From: Altererythrobacter sp. B11 | GTDB lineage: Bacteria; Pseudomonadota; Alphaproteobacteria; Sphingomonadales; Sphingomonadaceae | Assembly (NCBI RefSeq): GCF_003569745.1 | Contig: NZ_AP018498.1 | Coordinates: 1,401,001-1,465,000 of the forward strand | Direction: 5' to 3' | Length of the DNA: 64,000 nucleotides | Part shown: positions 49,422 to 58,676 of the stretch, piece after piece | Layout: the number at the start of each line of letters is the position of its first letter | Numbering within the stretch: position 1 is the stretch's first letter | Made by a program: the position numbers and the translations under genes | The notes under the pieces: model-generated | Told to the model about the DNA's origin: nothing | The model's database searches: none | The model's input: only the letters and a program-made list of their open reading frames with translations

Positions 49422-50092
49422 CTTGTCCCGCTGATCACGCCTTCCACATGGAAGTGATCGCGGTGGGCGGCATTGTATTCTGGCCCCAGCACGGTGTCGA
49501 AACGCTTGCACGCGCTTTCATGCGCTACGCGCAGGAAGCGGCGTTCCGCGCTGGTGCCGTCGCTCCAATCTCCCTTCACGGAAATGCGCCGCCCATCCTG
49601 CAGGACGAAGGCGGAAACATCGATTGCGTCCGCGGTGGAATGGGCGCTCCGGCGGTTGGTACCGGCGACATTGCGGCAGGAGTAGCTGCCGAAGGTTTCC
49701 ACGCTGCGCAGGGGGGAGCCGAGGATCTGCCGCGCTGCCCGATCCGCGCCATAGCGCACCCAGCCGGCAAATGCCTGGCTCACGCCGCAGGTCGCCGGGC
49801 CGATATTTCCGATCGCGATGCTGGACCGATCGCTTTGCAGCGCGCTCAGCTGCACGGTGTTCAGATTGGTGCAGCCCGTCGAAATGTAGCGGTCGGGCAG
49901 CGGGGTAAAGTGCGCGCCCGCCGATCCAAGCTGCGCCAGGCATTGGCGCGCGGCGGGGTTGGCGGCCAGGTTGCCTTGGCTGCGCCGGGGCTGTTGTGGC
50001 TGCCCACCGGAGCCGCCTGGCATCAGCGAACAGGCGGAAAGGCCGGTGGCGGCGATGAGTGCGACGGTGAGGGCGAGGGGGCGGCGCGTCAT
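49409..50092 (-). CDS. Extensin-family (M15-like) exported protein
   Basis: A 227-residue lipoprotein (leader ending L-S-A-C-S) of the extensin-like C-terminal family, structurally akin to zinc D-Ala-D-Ala peptidases. Metal and catalytic motifs are S-A-H-S-T-A-D-A-I-D-V and H-R-D-H-F-H-V. Four Cys in C-L-A-Q, G-C-T-N, T-C-G-V and S-C-R-N probably form disulfides in the periplasm. The name extensin is historical; a murein-related peptidase role is inferred. Divergent from serC. Confidence 0.83.
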   Translation of the reverse strand: MTRRPLALTVALIAATGLSACSLMPGGSGGQPQQPRRSQGNLAANPAARQCLAQLGSAGAHFTPLPDRYISTGCTNLNTVQLSALQSDRSSIAIGNIGPATCGVSQAFAGWVRYGADRAARQILGSPLRSVETFGSYSCRNVAGTNRRSAHSTADAIDVSAFVLQDGRRISVKGDWSDGTSAERRFLRVAHESACKRFDTVLGPEYNAAHRDHFHVEGVISGTSYCR

Positions 50093-50198
50093 TGCGACAT
50101 TCTCCGCGAGGGCTGGTGAACGAGAGGCTAATTGACGGGTGGGGGAGGTGGTTTCCAAAGTAACTTCAATCCCGCTTGACTAAGCCCCGGCCAAGACT

Positions 50199-50255
50199 AG
50201 TGCGGCCGACGGGCCACGCGGTCCCAACGCCGCGCGTGCTCTCTGTAAGGAGAGT
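50199..50255 (+). promoter_or_regulatory. Structured serC leader (probable serC RNA motif)
   Basis: Immediately before serC, GCGGC (50202-50206) pairs with GCCGC (50229-50233), enclosing a smaller GGG/CCC stem. A second hairpin pairs CTCTC (50239-50243) with GAGAG (50250-50254), which overlaps the ribosome site TAAGGAG. The layout and position match the serC motif described in alphaproteobacteria upstream of serC-serA, though I cannot run a covariance search. A TTGACT hexamer about 20 bp upstream may be the -35 box. The second hairpin would hide the ribosome site and could set translation of serC. Confidence 0.65.
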
Positions 50256-50259
50256 CTAC

Positions 50260-51393
50260 ATGACTGAACATACCATGCCAGCGCGCAAACCCGCGCGCCC
50301 GTTCTTCTCTTCCGGTCCCTGCGCAAAGCCGCCGGGCTGGTCCCCCGAAAAGCTCGCAACCGATTCACTCGGCCGTTCGCACCGCTCCAAGCTGGGCAAG
50401 GCGCGCCTCGCGCTATGCATCGATCTGATCCGCGAAGTGCTGCAGGTGCCCGATACGCACCGGATCGGCATCGTTCCGGGCTCGGATACCGGCGCAGTCG
50501 AGATGGTGATGTGGACCATGCTGGGCGCCCGCCCGGTGACCACGCTGGCGTGGGAAAGCTTCGGTGAAGGTTGGGTCACCGATGCGGTCAAGCAGCTCAA
50601 GATCGATCCCACCGTCCTGCGGGCCGATTATGGCCATCTGCCTGATCTGGCGCAGGTCGACTGGTCGAACGATGTGATCTTCACCTGGAACGGCACCACC
50701 TCCGGCGTGCGCGTTCCGAATGCTGACTGGATCGCCGCCGATCGCGAAGGTCTGGCCATTGCCGATGCCACCAGCGCGGTGTTCGCGCAGGATATCGACT
50801 GGGCGAAGGTCGATGTGCTCACCTTCTCCTGGCAGAAGGTGCTGGGCGGCGAAGGCGCGCATGGCGTGCTGATCCTTGGCCCCCGCGCGGTCGAGCGGCT
50901 GGAAAGCCACACGCCCGCATGGCCGCTGCCCAAGGTGTTCCGCATGACCAAGGGCGGCAAGCTGATCGAAGGCATCTTCAAGGGTGAAACGATCAACACG
51001 CCGTCGATGCTGGCCGTGGAAGATGCGATCTTCGCGCTGGAATGGGCGAAGTCGATCGGCGGACTTTCCGCGATGAAGGCGCGCGCCGACGCCAATGCGG
51101 CGGCGCTCGACCGGATCGTGCAGGAACGGGACTGGCTCGGCCATCTGGCGCAGGATCCGGCTATCCGGTCCAACACCAGCGTCTGCTTGACGGTGAAGGA
51201 TGCGGATACGGACTTCATCAAGGCCTTTGCCAAGATGCTGGAAGAACAGCATGCCGCCTATGACATTGCGGGCTATCGCGATGCTCCGGCGGGGCTGCGC
51301 ATCTGGTGCGGCGCCACGGTGGACACCGCCGACATCGAAGCGCTCGGCCCGTGGTTCGACTGGGCCTATGCCCAGATGACCGCCGCAGCCTGA
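50260..51393 (+). CDS. serC: Phosphoserine aminotransferase
   Basis: A 377-residue PLP enzyme that converts 3-phosphohydroxypyruvate and glutamate to phosphoserine. The PLP lysine is in [22 protein letters not shown] binds the cofactor phosphate and W-N-G-T-T-S-G-V is in the active site. The size and motifs fit the alphaproteobacterial/archaeal subgroup. TAAGGAG precedes the ATG inside a hairpin. serA follows after 114 bp with a small palindrome in between, so the two serine-pathway genes are probably one transcript. Confidence 0.96.
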   Translation: MTEHTMPARKPARPFFSSGPCAKPPGWSPEKLATDSLGRSHRSKLGKARLALCIDLIREVLQVPDTHRIGIVPGSDTGAVEMVMWTMLGARPVTTLAWESFGEGWVTDAVKQLKIDPTVLRADYGHLPDLAQVDWSNDVIFTWNGTTSGVRVPNADWIAADREGLAIADATSAVFAQDIDWAKVDVLTFSWQKVLGGEGAHGVLILGPRAVERLESHTPAWPLPKVFRMTKGGKLIEGIFKGETINTPSMLAVEDAIFALEWAKSIGGLSAMKARADANAAALDRIVQERDWLGHLAQDPAIRSNTSVCLTVKDADTDFIKAFAKMLEEQHAAYDIAGYRDAPAGLRIWCGATVDTADIEALGPWFDWAYAQMTAAA

Positions 51394-51405
51394 TCACGAC
51401 CGCTC

Positions 51406-51433
51406 CGTCGCCCCGGCCCTGAGCCGGGGTTCC
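51406..51433. repeat. Short palindromic repeat between serC and serA
   Basis: CCCCGGC and GCCGGGG form a 7-bp stem around CCTGA, preceded by CGTCG. It is a variant of the ACCCCGGACTTGATCCGGGG palindrome seen in the 7431-7981 block. It lies within the 114-bp serC-serA gap. Confidence 0.65.
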
Positions 51434-51507
51434 CCTCCGCGCCTGCGCCTGTTCGCCGCACGCCCGGAATCCCGCAGCGCCGGGAAGACGAATTCAAGGA
51501 ATCCAGC

Positions 51508-53091
51508 ATGACCAAGCCCAAAGTCCTCATTTCCGACAAGATGGACCCCAACGCCGCGCTCATCTTCGAAGAGCGCGGCTGCGACGTGGATGTGAAGCCC
51601 GGCATGACGCCGGAAGAGCTCAAGGCCGTGATCGGCCAGTATGATGGCCTCGCCATCCGCTCCGCCACAAAGGTGACAGCGGAAATCCTCGACGCCGCGA
51701 CCAATCTGAAGGTCATCGGCCGCGCGGGCATCGGCGTCGACAATGTCGATATCCCCTACGCCTCTTCCAAGGGTGTGGTGGTGATGAACACGCCGTTCGG
51801 TAATTCGATCACCACGGCAGAACATGCCATCGCCATGATGTTCGCGCTGGCCCGGCAGATCCCCGAAGCCAATGCGCAGACCCAGCAAGGTCTGTGGCCG
51901 AAGAACGGCTTCATGGGCGTGGAAGTCACCGGTAAGACGCTGGGCCTGATCGGCGCGGGCAATATCGGCTCGATCGTCGCCAGCCGCGCGCTGGGGCTGA
52001 AGATGAAGGTCGTCGCCTACGATCCCTTCCTCACGGCCGAGCGTGCGGTGGAAATGGGCGTGGAGAAGGTCGATCTCGAAACGCTGCTCACCCGGGCCGA
52101 TTTCATCACCCTGCATACGCCGCTGACCGAAGAGACGCGCAATATTCTCAGCCGCGAGCGGCTGGAAAAGACCAAGAAGGGCGTGCGGATCATCAACTGC
52201 GCCCGCGGTGGTCTGGTGGATGAAGCTGCGCTCAAGGACATGCTCGACAGCGGCCATGTGGCCGGCGCCGCGCTGGACGTGTTCGCGGTGGAGCCGGCGA
52301 AGGATAGCCCGCTGTTCGGCACGCCGAACTTCATCTGCACCCCGCATCTGGGCGCCTCCACCACGGAAGCGCAGGTCAATGTGGCTTTGCAGGTGGCGGA
52401 GCAGATCAGCGATTTCCTCGTCAGCGGCGGTGTTACCAATGCGCTCAACATGCCCAGCCTCTCGGCCGAGGAAGCGCCGAAGCTTAAGCCCTATATGGCG
52501 CTGGCCGAAAAGCTCGGCTCGCTGGTGGGCCAGCTGGCCCATGGCGATCTGCCCAAGATCAGCATCGAGGTAGAAGGCGCGGCCGCGCGGCTCAACCAGA
52601 AGCCGATCACCGGCGCGGTGATGGCCGGCCTGATGAAGCGCTTCTCCTCCAGCGTGAACATGGTCAACGCGCCGTTCCTCGCCAAGGAGCGGGGCATGGA
52701 AGTGCGCGAAGTTCGCAATGAGAACGAAGGCGTCTATCACACGCTGGTGCGGGTGACGGTGGCGACCAGCCAGGGCGATCGCTCCGTGGCGGGCACGCTG
52801 TTCGGCAACACCGCTCCGCGGCTGGTGGAGATCTTCGGCATCGGCATCGAAGCCGATCTCGACGGCCACATGCTCTATATCGTGAACGAGGACGCGCCGG
52901 GCTTCATCGGCCGCATCGGCGGCCTGCTGGGCGAAGCGGGCATCAACATCGGCACCTTCCATCTCGGCCGCCGCTCGGCGGGGGGCGAGGCGGTGCTGCT
53001 GCTGAGCGTGGACCAGGCGATCCCCGCGGACGTGATCGCCCGCGCCGAACAGCTGCAGGGCGTGAAAGTGGTGAAGGCGCTGGCCTTCTGA
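51508..53091 (+). CDS. serA: D-3-phosphoglycerate dehydrogenase
   Basis: A 527-residue long-form enzyme catalysing the first step of serine synthesis. The Rossmann motif is G-L-I-G-A-G-N-I-G-S. The catalytic Arg is in C-A-R-G-G-L-V-D-E and the Glu/His pair in the later A-V-E-P and P-H-L-G-A-S-T. After the nucleotide-binding domain comes the allosteric substrate-binding domain, then a C-terminal ACT domain (about 455-527) for serine feedback (V-N-E-D-A-P-G-F-I-G-R-I). AAGGA lies 7-8 nt before the ATG. Confidence 0.97.
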   Translation: MTKPKVLISDKMDPNAALIFEERGCDVDVKPGMTPEELKAVIGQYDGLAIRSATKVTAEILDAATNLKVIGRAGIGVDNVDIPYASSKGVVVMNTPFGNSITTAEHAIAMMFALARQIPEANAQTQQGLWPKNGFMGVEVTGKTLGLIGAGNIGSIVASRALGLKMKVVAYDPFLTAERAVEMGVEKVDLETLLTRADFITLHTPLTEETRNILSRERLEKTKKGVRIINCARGGLVDEAALKDMLDSGHVAGAALDVFAVEPAKDSPLFGTPNFICTPHLGASTTEAQVNVALQVAEQISDFLVSGGVTNALNMPSLSAEEAPKLKPYMALAEKLGSLVGQLAHGDLPKISIEVEGAAARLNQKPITGAVMAGLMKRFSSSVNMVNAPFLAKERGMEVREVRNENEGVYHTLVRVTVATSQGDRSVAGTLFGNTAPRLVEIFGIGIEADLDGHMLYIVNEDAPGFIGRIGGLLGEAGINIGTFHLGRRSAGGEAVLLLSVDQAIPADVIARAEQLQGVKVVKALAF

Positions 53092-53146
53092 TCCTGATGG
53101 CCGTTCGCTCTTCGCAAGCGGGGAGCGAACGGCTAGGGGCACCCGC

Positions 53147-54259
53147 ATGATCGATCCGACCGCAGACCTGCTGCCCGAAGGGCTGGAAGACCGCCTGCCC
53201 CAGAGCGCGGCCGCGGCCACGCGGATCGAGCGGGCGATGCTCGCGGCGATGGACGCGCATGGCTATGACCGTGTGCGGCCGCCGCTGATAGAGTTCGAGA
53301 AATCCATGGCCGCGCGCACCGATGGGCTGCGCACGCGCAACATGTTCCGCTTCGTCGATCCCAAGAGCCTGCGGATGCTGGCGCTGCGGTCCGACATGAC
53401 GGCGCAGGTGGGGCGCATTTCCGCCACCGGGCTCGGCAGTGCGCCGCGCCCGCTGCGGCTGTGCTATGCCGGGCAGGTGGCGCGGATGACGGGCGACATG
53501 CTCGATCCCCGGCGCGAGGATCTGCAGATCGGCGCGGAACTGATCGGCAGCGATACGATCGATGCCGCGGCCGAGATCGTCGCGCTGGCGATCGAGGCGC
53601 TGGAAGCTGCGGGCGCGACCGGAGTCTCCGTCGATTTCACGCTGCCGGACCTCGTCGACACGCTGGCCGCAGCCGAATTTCCGCTCGACCCCGATCAGGT
53701 GCAGGCTGTGCGGCGGGAGTTGGACGCGAAGGATGCCGGTGGGCTCAAGGCGGCGGGCGGGGCGGCCTATCTGCCGTTGCTTTCCGCCATTGGGCCGTTC
53801 GAGCAGGCGATTGCCCGGCTGGAAGAGTTGGACGCCAGCGGCACGCTCGCCTCGCGCATCGAGGGTCTGCGACAGATCGCTGCCCGTGTGGAAGGCCGCG
53901 CCCGCCTTACGCTCGACCCCTCCGAACGGCACGATCTCGAATACCAGAGCTGGTTCGGCTTCACCATCTATGCGGAGGGCGTGCGCGGCGCGCTGGGCCG
54001 CGGCGGAACCTATCGCATCGGCGGCAGGGAAGAGCCGGCCACCGGCTTCTCGCTTTATCCCGAGGAACTGATCGAGGTCCTGAAGACCGATGAGCCGCGC
54101 CGCCCGGCGGTGTTCCTGCCCCTGGGGCATGATCGCGAAGCGGCGGCCGAACTGCGCCGGTCCGGCTGGCGCACTCTGGCGGCACTGAGCGAGACGGATG
54201 ATGCCGCCGCGATCGGCTGCTCGCACATCCTCGACGGGCAAGCCGCCCGCCCGCTTTAG
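53147..54259 (+). CDS. hisZ: ATP phosphoribosyltransferase regulatory subunit HisZ
   Basis: A 370-residue class II aminoacyl-tRNA-synthetase-like protein resembling HisRS but without its catalytic and anticodon-binding set. Motif 2-like R-C-Y-A-G-Q-V-A-R (here L-C-Y-A-G-Q-V-A-R) and R-R-E-D-L-Q-I-G-A-E-L-I-G are recognisable, as is a C-terminal G-R-G-G-T-Y-R-I-G-G block. HisZ is needed with the short-form HisG, expected elsewhere in the genome. It sits between serA and purA as in many sphingomonads and ends overlapping the convergent hydrolase gene by 4 bp. Confidence 0.88.
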   Translation: MIDPTADLLPEGLEDRLPQSAAAATRIERAMLAAMDAHGYDRVRPPLIEFEKSMAARTDGLRTRNMFRFVDPKSLRMLALRSDMTAQVGRISATGLGSAPRPLRLCYAGQVARMTGDMLDPRREDLQIGAELIGSDTIDAAAEIVALAIEALEAAGATGVSVDFTLPDLVDTLAAAEFPLDPDQVQAVRRELDAKDAGGLKAAGGAAYLPLLSAIGPFEQAIARLEELDASGTLASRIEGLRQIAARVEGRARLTLDPSERHDLEYQSWFGFTIYAEGVRGALGRGGTYRIGGREEPATGFSLYPEELIEVLKTDEPRRPAVFLPLGHDREAAAELRRSGWRTLAALSETDDAAAIGCSHILDGQAARPL

Positions 54260-55146
54260 CCGCGCGGCACCGCGCCGAAGTGCTCCACCAGCCAGCGGCG
54301 GGTGATTTCCGTGGCGGGGTGGCCCGGCACCCCGAAGCGGCGGCTCATCCTCACATGCGCCATTGTGCCGCGCCCGGCGAAGCCGTGGCGCTCAACCGGC
54401 GTGCCGCCACGGCGCAGCGCCTCCTCCAGTGCGTGCGCCTGGCGCGATCCGTGCCCATGGGCGGTGTGGAGGATCAGGAACCGGGGCGCGTTGGGCGGCC
54501 GCGAGGCGTGGCACACGGGCGATAGAGCGGCCCGCTCACTCGGTTCCCCCGGGAAGGCCGGCGCGATGAGCCGGCGGTGCAACCACCGCGGCCCCACGCT
54601 CGGCTGGCCGGCATCATAGGCGGAACCGTCGTTGGCGATGATGCCGGCCAGCATGTCCACCGCCAGCCCCTGCTCCTCCATGTAAGCGGGGTCGCACCCC
54701 AGCAGGGCCGCCAGATGCGCACCCGAACTATGCCCCATCAGCACAATGCGCGCGGGATCGATCCCGAGCGTCGCCGCTTCCTCCACCAGCAGGCGGATAC
54801 CCCGGGCGCAGTCCCGCGCCATTTCGGCAACGCCCACTTCGGGCACCATGCGAAAGCCGATGGATGCGAAATGCCAGCCTTGCTCATGCGCGAAGGGCGC
54901 CTTGCAGTCCTTCAGTCGTCGGGCCTTGTCGCCGAACTGCCAGGCGCCGCCGTGCAGGAAAACCAGCAGCGGCCGGCTGCCATCCCCTGCGCGATAGAAA
55001 TCCAGTTGCTGCAGGGGGTTCGGGCCATAGGGGAGCACCCGATCCGGCCATTGATGCCTTGCGCCGTGCACGACGGGGCGTCCGGGGCCGGCAAGGTCGT
55101 GGGGGTGCGCCAGCGCGAAACGAAGGAGAGTCTCGAGGCGCGGCAT
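54256..55146 (-). CDS. Alpha/beta hydrolase (esterase/kynurenine-formamidase-like)
   Basis: A 296-residue alpha/beta hydrolase. The oxyanion-hole motif is F-L-H-G-G-A-W, the nucleophile elbow G-H-S-S-G-A-H, and a late His is in M-A-H-V-R-M. These motifs fit the HGG-type carboxylesterase or kynurenine-formamidase-like group. No signal peptide is visible. The actual substrate is not known. It is convergent with hisZ and separated from the PilZ gene by 39 bp, in the same direction. Confidence 0.82.
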   Translation of the reverse strand: MPRLETLLRFALAHPHDLAGPGRPVVHGARHQWPDRVLPYGPNPLQQLDFYRAGDGSRPLLVFLHGGAWQFGDKARRLKDCKAPFAHEQGWHFASIGFRMVPEVGVAEMARDCARGIRLLVEEAATLGIDPARIVLMGHSSGAHLAALLGCDPAYMEEQGLAVDMLAGIIANDGSAYDAGQPSVGPRWLHRRLIAPAFPGEPSERAALSPVCHASRPPNAPRFLILHTAHGHGSRQAHALEEALRRGGTPVERHGFAGRGTMAHVRMSRRFGVPGHPATEITRRWLVEHFGAVPRG

Positions 55147-55185
55147 GGTGGCGAGATGCGCCTTCGCGCAGCTGCCGGCAAGCGA

Positions 55186-55677
55186 TCAGAACACGGTTGA
55201 GGCGATGAGCAGGATTGCACCCCAGGAGAGGGCGGCGAGGCCCACGATCACGATTGCCCGCATCCAGCTGGGGAAGGGCTCCAAATGGGGATCGGGGAAC
55301 ACGGGCTCTTCCGCATACCACGGCTTCGCTTCGCTTTGCGGGCCCTCGTAGGGAGGAGAGATCAGCATGGCGGCGCTCACGGCCGCGCTGGAAATCGGTT
55401 CCTCGAACTCGCAGCCGAACAGATCGCCGCTTGACCAGCGGATACGGGCGGACACCTGCTCTTTTGTGGGCAGGTCCACCTGTACCACCTCGTCCACCAT
55501 CAGGTCGGCGGTGCTTTCGAACAGGATGCCGGATTGCGAGATGTCGTGGACCAGCACGCGGGCGCGGCCTGCATGGGTGGTGCTGCTGACCGCCTCAAGC
55601 CGCAGCCTTTTGCGATCCTCTCCGCGCTTGTCGCGGGCCGGTTCCAGAACCGCCGCCTGCGCTCTTGCCCACATCAT
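55186..55677 (-). CDS. PilZ-domain membrane-tethered protein
   Basis: A 163-residue protein with a PilZ domain (about residues 18-105) that keeps the cyclic-di-GMP motif R-K-R-L-R (Arg22/Arg26) and D-I-S-Q-S-G. A short Pro-rich part and one C-terminal membrane span (about 140-160, A-I-V-I-V-G-L-A-A-L-S-W-G-A-I-L-L) follow. It probably senses c-di-GMP at the inner membrane. Two adjacent ATGs are available; GAGGAG lies in range of both. Confidence 0.85.
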   Translation of the reverse strand: MMWARAQAAVLEPARDKRGEDRKRLRLEAVSSTTHAGRARVLVHDISQSGILFESTADLMVDEVVQVDLPTKEQVSARIRWSSGDLFGCEFEEPISSAAVSAAMLISPPYEGPQSEAKPWYAEEPVFPDPHLEPFPSWMRAIVIVGLAALSWGAILLIASTVF

Positions 55678-56094
55678 GCACTCTCCTCGCGGGATCCTGT
55701 TGGCACCGATTGACTAAGGTTCCGTTATGCGAACCCGTCTTCGCAGGCTGTGGCGCATATCCGGATAGTTCTATCGGTTGTCCGCAGTTAAGGGAGGCAA
55801 CACAATACTGTGGTCATACAGGACTATCTGGTCGAACTTTATTTACCATCGTATCCCGCAGTTATCCGTGGTTTTGCCCGTTTCACGTTGCTTTTGGAAC
55901 AGGTCAGCGATTCATCATCGGGCGTGATGTGGCCGGAACTGCGGCTGCCTCCGATCAAGCCTTGACGCGGCACCGGCCGCATCGGTAGGGGCGCGGCGCG
56001 TTCCGGGTCGGGTGGCCCGGGGCGATCCATCCGTTCGCCGAGCCCCTGTCGAAGGGCGAACCGGATCCCCCTGGCAGGGTGGAAAGGTAGATTC
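55678..56094. other. 417-bp gap upstream of purA, relatively AT-rich, no confident gene
   Basis: The middle of this gap (about 55790-55920) is clearly poorer in GC than its surroundings. A plus-strand frame from GTG 55810 to TGA 55965 could encode 51 residues behind GGGAGG (12 nt away). Its third positions are not GC-biased as in neighbouring genes, so coding is doubtful. Promoters for purA (plus) and the PilZ gene (minus) must be here. A GGTTC...GAACC inverted repeat lies near the PilZ end. Confidence 0.5.
56031..56064. repeat. Degenerate palindromic repeat in the purA leader
   Basis: GTTCGCC (56033-56039) pairs with GGCGAAC (56055-56061) around GAGCCCCTGTCGAAG, a worn copy of one arm of the CCTTCGACAGGCTCAGG family. 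It ends about 30 nt before the purA start codon, so it would fold in the 5' part of the message if transcription starts upstream. Confidence 0.5.
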
Positions 56095-57384
56095 ATGGCC
56101 AATGTTACCGTGATCGGCGCCCAGTGGGGTGACGAGGGCAAGGGCAAGATCGTCGACTGGCTGGCGAGCCGGGCGGATGTCGTGGTGCGCTTCCAGGGCG
56201 GGCACAACGCCGGCCACACGCTGGTGGTGGGCGACACCACGTACAAGCTCAGCCTGCTGCCCAGCGGCATCGTCACCGGCACGCTGTCGCTGATCGGCAA
56301 TGGCGTGGTGCTGGACCCGTGGGCGCTGAAGGCGGAGCTCGAACGGCTGGAGGGGCAGGGCGTCTCCATTACCCCTGCAAATTTCGGCATCGCGGACAAT
56401 TGTCCGCTGATCCTGCCGCTGCATCGCGATCTCGATGGCCTGCGCGAAGCGGCGGCCGGCAAGGGCAAGATCGGCACCACCGGCCGCGGCATCGGCCCGG
56501 CCTATGAAGACAAGGTCGGCCGCCGTGCGATCCGTGTCTGTGATCTGGCGCATCTGGACGAACTCGACCCGCAGCTTGACCGGCTGTGCGCGCATCACGA
56601 TGCGCTGCGCGCCGGATTCGGCGAGCCGCCGGTCGATCGAGCGGCGTTGCTTGAAGATCTGCGTGGGATCGCGCCCTTCGTGCAGCAATTCGCTCAGCCC
56701 GTGTGGAAGCGCCTGCGCGATGTGCGCAAGGAAGGGGCGAAAATTCTGTTCGAGGGCGCGCAAGGAGTGCTGCTCGACGTCGACCACGGCACCTATCCCT
56801 TCGTCACCAGCTCAAACACTGTCAGCGGCACGGTCGCCAGTGGCAGCGGGCTCGGCCCCAATTCGGCCGGCTTCGTGCTCGGGATCGTGAAGGCTTACAC
56901 CACCCGCGTGGGCTCTGGCCCGTTCCCGACCGAGCTGGAAGACGAGACTGGCGAGGAATTGGGGCGAAAGGGGCATGAATTCGGCACGGTCACTGCGCGC
57001 AAGCGCCGCTGTGGCTGGTTCGATGCCGTGCTCGTACGCCAGAGCTGCGCGATCAGCGGCGTGACCGGTATCGCGCTTACGAAGCTGGATGTGCTCGACG
57101 GTTTCGAAACGATCAAGATTTGCACCGGATACCGGTTAGATGGGGACGTGATCGATTATCTCCCCAGCCACGCGGCCGAGCAGGCGCGTGTCGAACCGGT
57201 CTATGAAGAGATCGAAGGTTGGAGCGAAACCACCGCCGGGGCGCGCAGCTGGGCCGAGCTTCCGGCGCAGGCGATCAAGTACATCCGCCGGATCGAAGAG
57301 CTGATCGAATGCCCTGTGGCTTCCGTATCCACCAGCCCGGAGCGGGACGATACGATCCTGGTGCGCGACCCCTTCGCAGACTGA
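56095..57384 (+). CDS. purA: Adenylosuccinate synthetase
   Basis: A 429-residue GTP-dependent enzyme that joins aspartate to IMP in AMP synthesis. It opens with the P-loop-like [11 protein letters not shown] and has Q-G-G-H-N-A-G-H-T, the IMP-site [15 protein letters not shown], and [11 protein letters not shown]. Length and motifs are fully standard. A GGAAAGGT ribosome site precedes the ATG. A hairpin follows its stop. Confidence 0.98.
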   Translation: MANVTVIGAQWGDEGKGKIVDWLASRADVVVRFQGGHNAGHTLVVGDTTYKLSLLPSGIVTGTLSLIGNGVVLDPWALKAELERLEGQGVSITPANFGIADNCPLILPLHRDLDGLREAAAGKGKIGTTGRGIGPAYEDKVGRRAIRVCDLAHLDELDPQLDRLCAHHDALRAGFGEPPVDRAALLEDLRGIAPFVQQFAQPVWKRLRDVRKEGAKILFEGAQGVLLDVDHGTYPFVTSSNTVSGTVASGSGLGPNSAGFVLGIVKAYTTRVGSGPFPTELEDETGEELGRKGHEFGTVTARKRRCGWFDAVLVRQSCAISGVTGIALTKLDVLDGFETIKICTGYRLDGDVIDYLPSHAAEQARVEPVYEEIEGWSETTAGARSWAELPAQAIKYIRRIEELIECPVASVSTSPERDDTILVRDPFAD

Positions 57385-57432
57385 AGTGGCGCTGACAATC
57401 TTGACCTGATCCCATTTTGTTCTCACTGTGTT

Positions 57433-57455
57433 CCGGCTCCTGATTCGGGAGCCGG
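57433..57455 (+). terminator. Hairpin behind purA
   Basis: CCGGCTCC pairs perfectly with GGAGCCGG around TGATTCG, about 50 bp after the purA stop and 15 bp before the next ATG. No T tract follows, so it may be an imperfect terminator or a leader structure of the next gene. Confidence 0.5.
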
Positions 57456-57470
57456 TTCAGGGGACGGCGC

Positions 57471-58481
57471 ATGGCGCAGGCAGGTACGGTCGAAGATTTC
57501 ACCTATGGGGCGGCCAATGATGCGGCGGGGCTGCCGCTGGCTGTCTCCGTGTATGCGGATCGGGCTTATCTGCGGGCCGAAATCGCGGAAGACGCGGCGG
57601 CGGCTGGCATGGTGCTGCGCGAATGCGGCCCGGTGTCCGATCTGCTCACGGGATCGGCCAAGCCTCTCGGCGAAGTGGTTCTGCTCGATTGCCCGGTGCT
57701 CGATTCCGCCTGCTGCGCAGCACTGGCGCGGCTGGATATGCGGGTGGCGCATGCGGGGGCTCAGCTGGTGGTTTCGACTTCGGTCGCGGCGCTGGACGAT
57801 GTGTTCGCCTGTTGCGACCAGTCCAACCCGCAGATTCTGGTCGATCCCTCGCGTGCGGAGCGGGTGATCGCGCTGGGCCGCGTGCTGGCGCGCGTGCCCA
57901 ATCTCCGGCTGCGCGAACTGTCGGAGGACGATCGCCTGACGCTTCTGCGGCTGACGGAGCAAGTCGGGCAGATCGCGGAACGGCTGGAACGGCTGAGCGC
58001 CGCCGGCGGGCAGGCTGATCGCATTGAGAATGCGGACGGCGCAAGCGCCTTCCGGTTCGAGAGCCCGGCCCCCGCTTATGTCGGCCCGGTGGAGGGCGGG
58101 GCAGACCGGCTCGGCCGTTCCGCACGCGTGCCGCTGCCCGATCCGCGCCTCGTGCGCCGCATCCTGCGCCAGCGGCAATTGCGTGCCCGTTTCTTCGACG
58201 GCGATCTTTTCGCCGATCCGGCGTGGGACATGCTGCTCGATCTCACCGCCGCCCGGGCGGAGCACGTGCGTGTCTCCGTCACCTCGCTGTGCATCGCCAG
58301 CGGCGTCCCGCCCACCACGGCCCTGCGCTGGATCGGCCAGATGACGGCGGGCGGCCTGCTTCAGCGGGTGGAGGACGAGACCGATCGCCGCCGCGCCTTC
58401 ATTGCGCTCACCGATCGGGCAGCGGACGGCATGGCGCGCTATTTCGCGGAACTGGGCCGCACGGCCGCACAGCTGGTTTAG
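57471..58481 (+). CDS. MarR-like winged-helix regulator with long N-terminal domain
   Basis: A 336-residue protein. The C-terminal part (about residues 240-336) is a MarR-like winged helix with V-S-V-T-S-L-C-I-A-S-G-V-P-P-T-T-A-L-R-W-I and a wing around E-D-E-T-D-R-R-R-A-F-I-A-L-T. The first about 150 residues resemble a receiver-type alpha/beta fold without clear phosphorylation residues. The middle contains a short coiled coil around L-T-E-Q-V-G-Q-I-A-E-R-L-E-R-L. The target genes are unknown. It lies between purA and tRNA-Val in the same direction. Confidence 0.75.
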   Translation: MAQAGTVEDFTYGAANDAAGLPLAVSVYADRAYLRAEIAEDAAAAGMVLRECGPVSDLLTGSAKPLGEVVLLDCPVLDSACCAALARLDMRVAHAGAQLVVSTSVAALDDVFACCDQSNPQILVDPSRAERVIALGRVLARVPNLRLRELSEDDRLTLLRLTEQVGQIAERLERLSAAGGQADRIENADGASAFRFESPAPAYVGPVEGGADRLGRSARVPLPDPRLVRRILRQRQLRARFFDGDLFADPAWDMLLDLTAARAEHVRVSVTSLCIASGVPPTTALRWIGQMTAGGLLQRVEDETDRRRAFIALTDRAADGMARYFAELGRTAAQLV

Positions 58482-58524
58482 GCACTGGTGTGGCGGCGAG
58501 CGATGGGCTAAGGGCGCCCGCCTG

Positions 58525-58600
58525 GGGCGGTTAGCTCAGTTGGTAGAGCATCTCGTTTACACCGAGAGGGTCGGCGGTTCGAGCCCGTCACCGCCCACCA
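58525..58600 (+). tRNA. tRNA-Val (anticodon UAC)
   Basis: A full cloverleaf of 76 nt. The acceptor stem pairs GGGCGGT with ACCGCCC, followed by A and an encoded CCA. The D stem is GCTC/GAGC, the anticodon stem TCTCG/CGAGA with loop TTTACAC (anticodon TAC), and the T arm contains GGTTCGAGC. It reads GUA/GUG valine codons. Confidence 0.97.
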
Positions 58601-58676
58601 GTTTTTCTGTGAGTTTCCGGGGAGCCGCGCCTTCGCACCCGTGTACAAATGTACATGGCTATCGGTCGGGCTGTCC

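Noticed and set aside
58642-58655. TGTACA-AA-TGTACA palindrome behind tRNA-Val as an integration site
   Set aside because: There is no duplicated tRNA 3' end, no integrase and no boundary of composition. The word is short, and the neighbouring genes are ordinary housekeeping genes.
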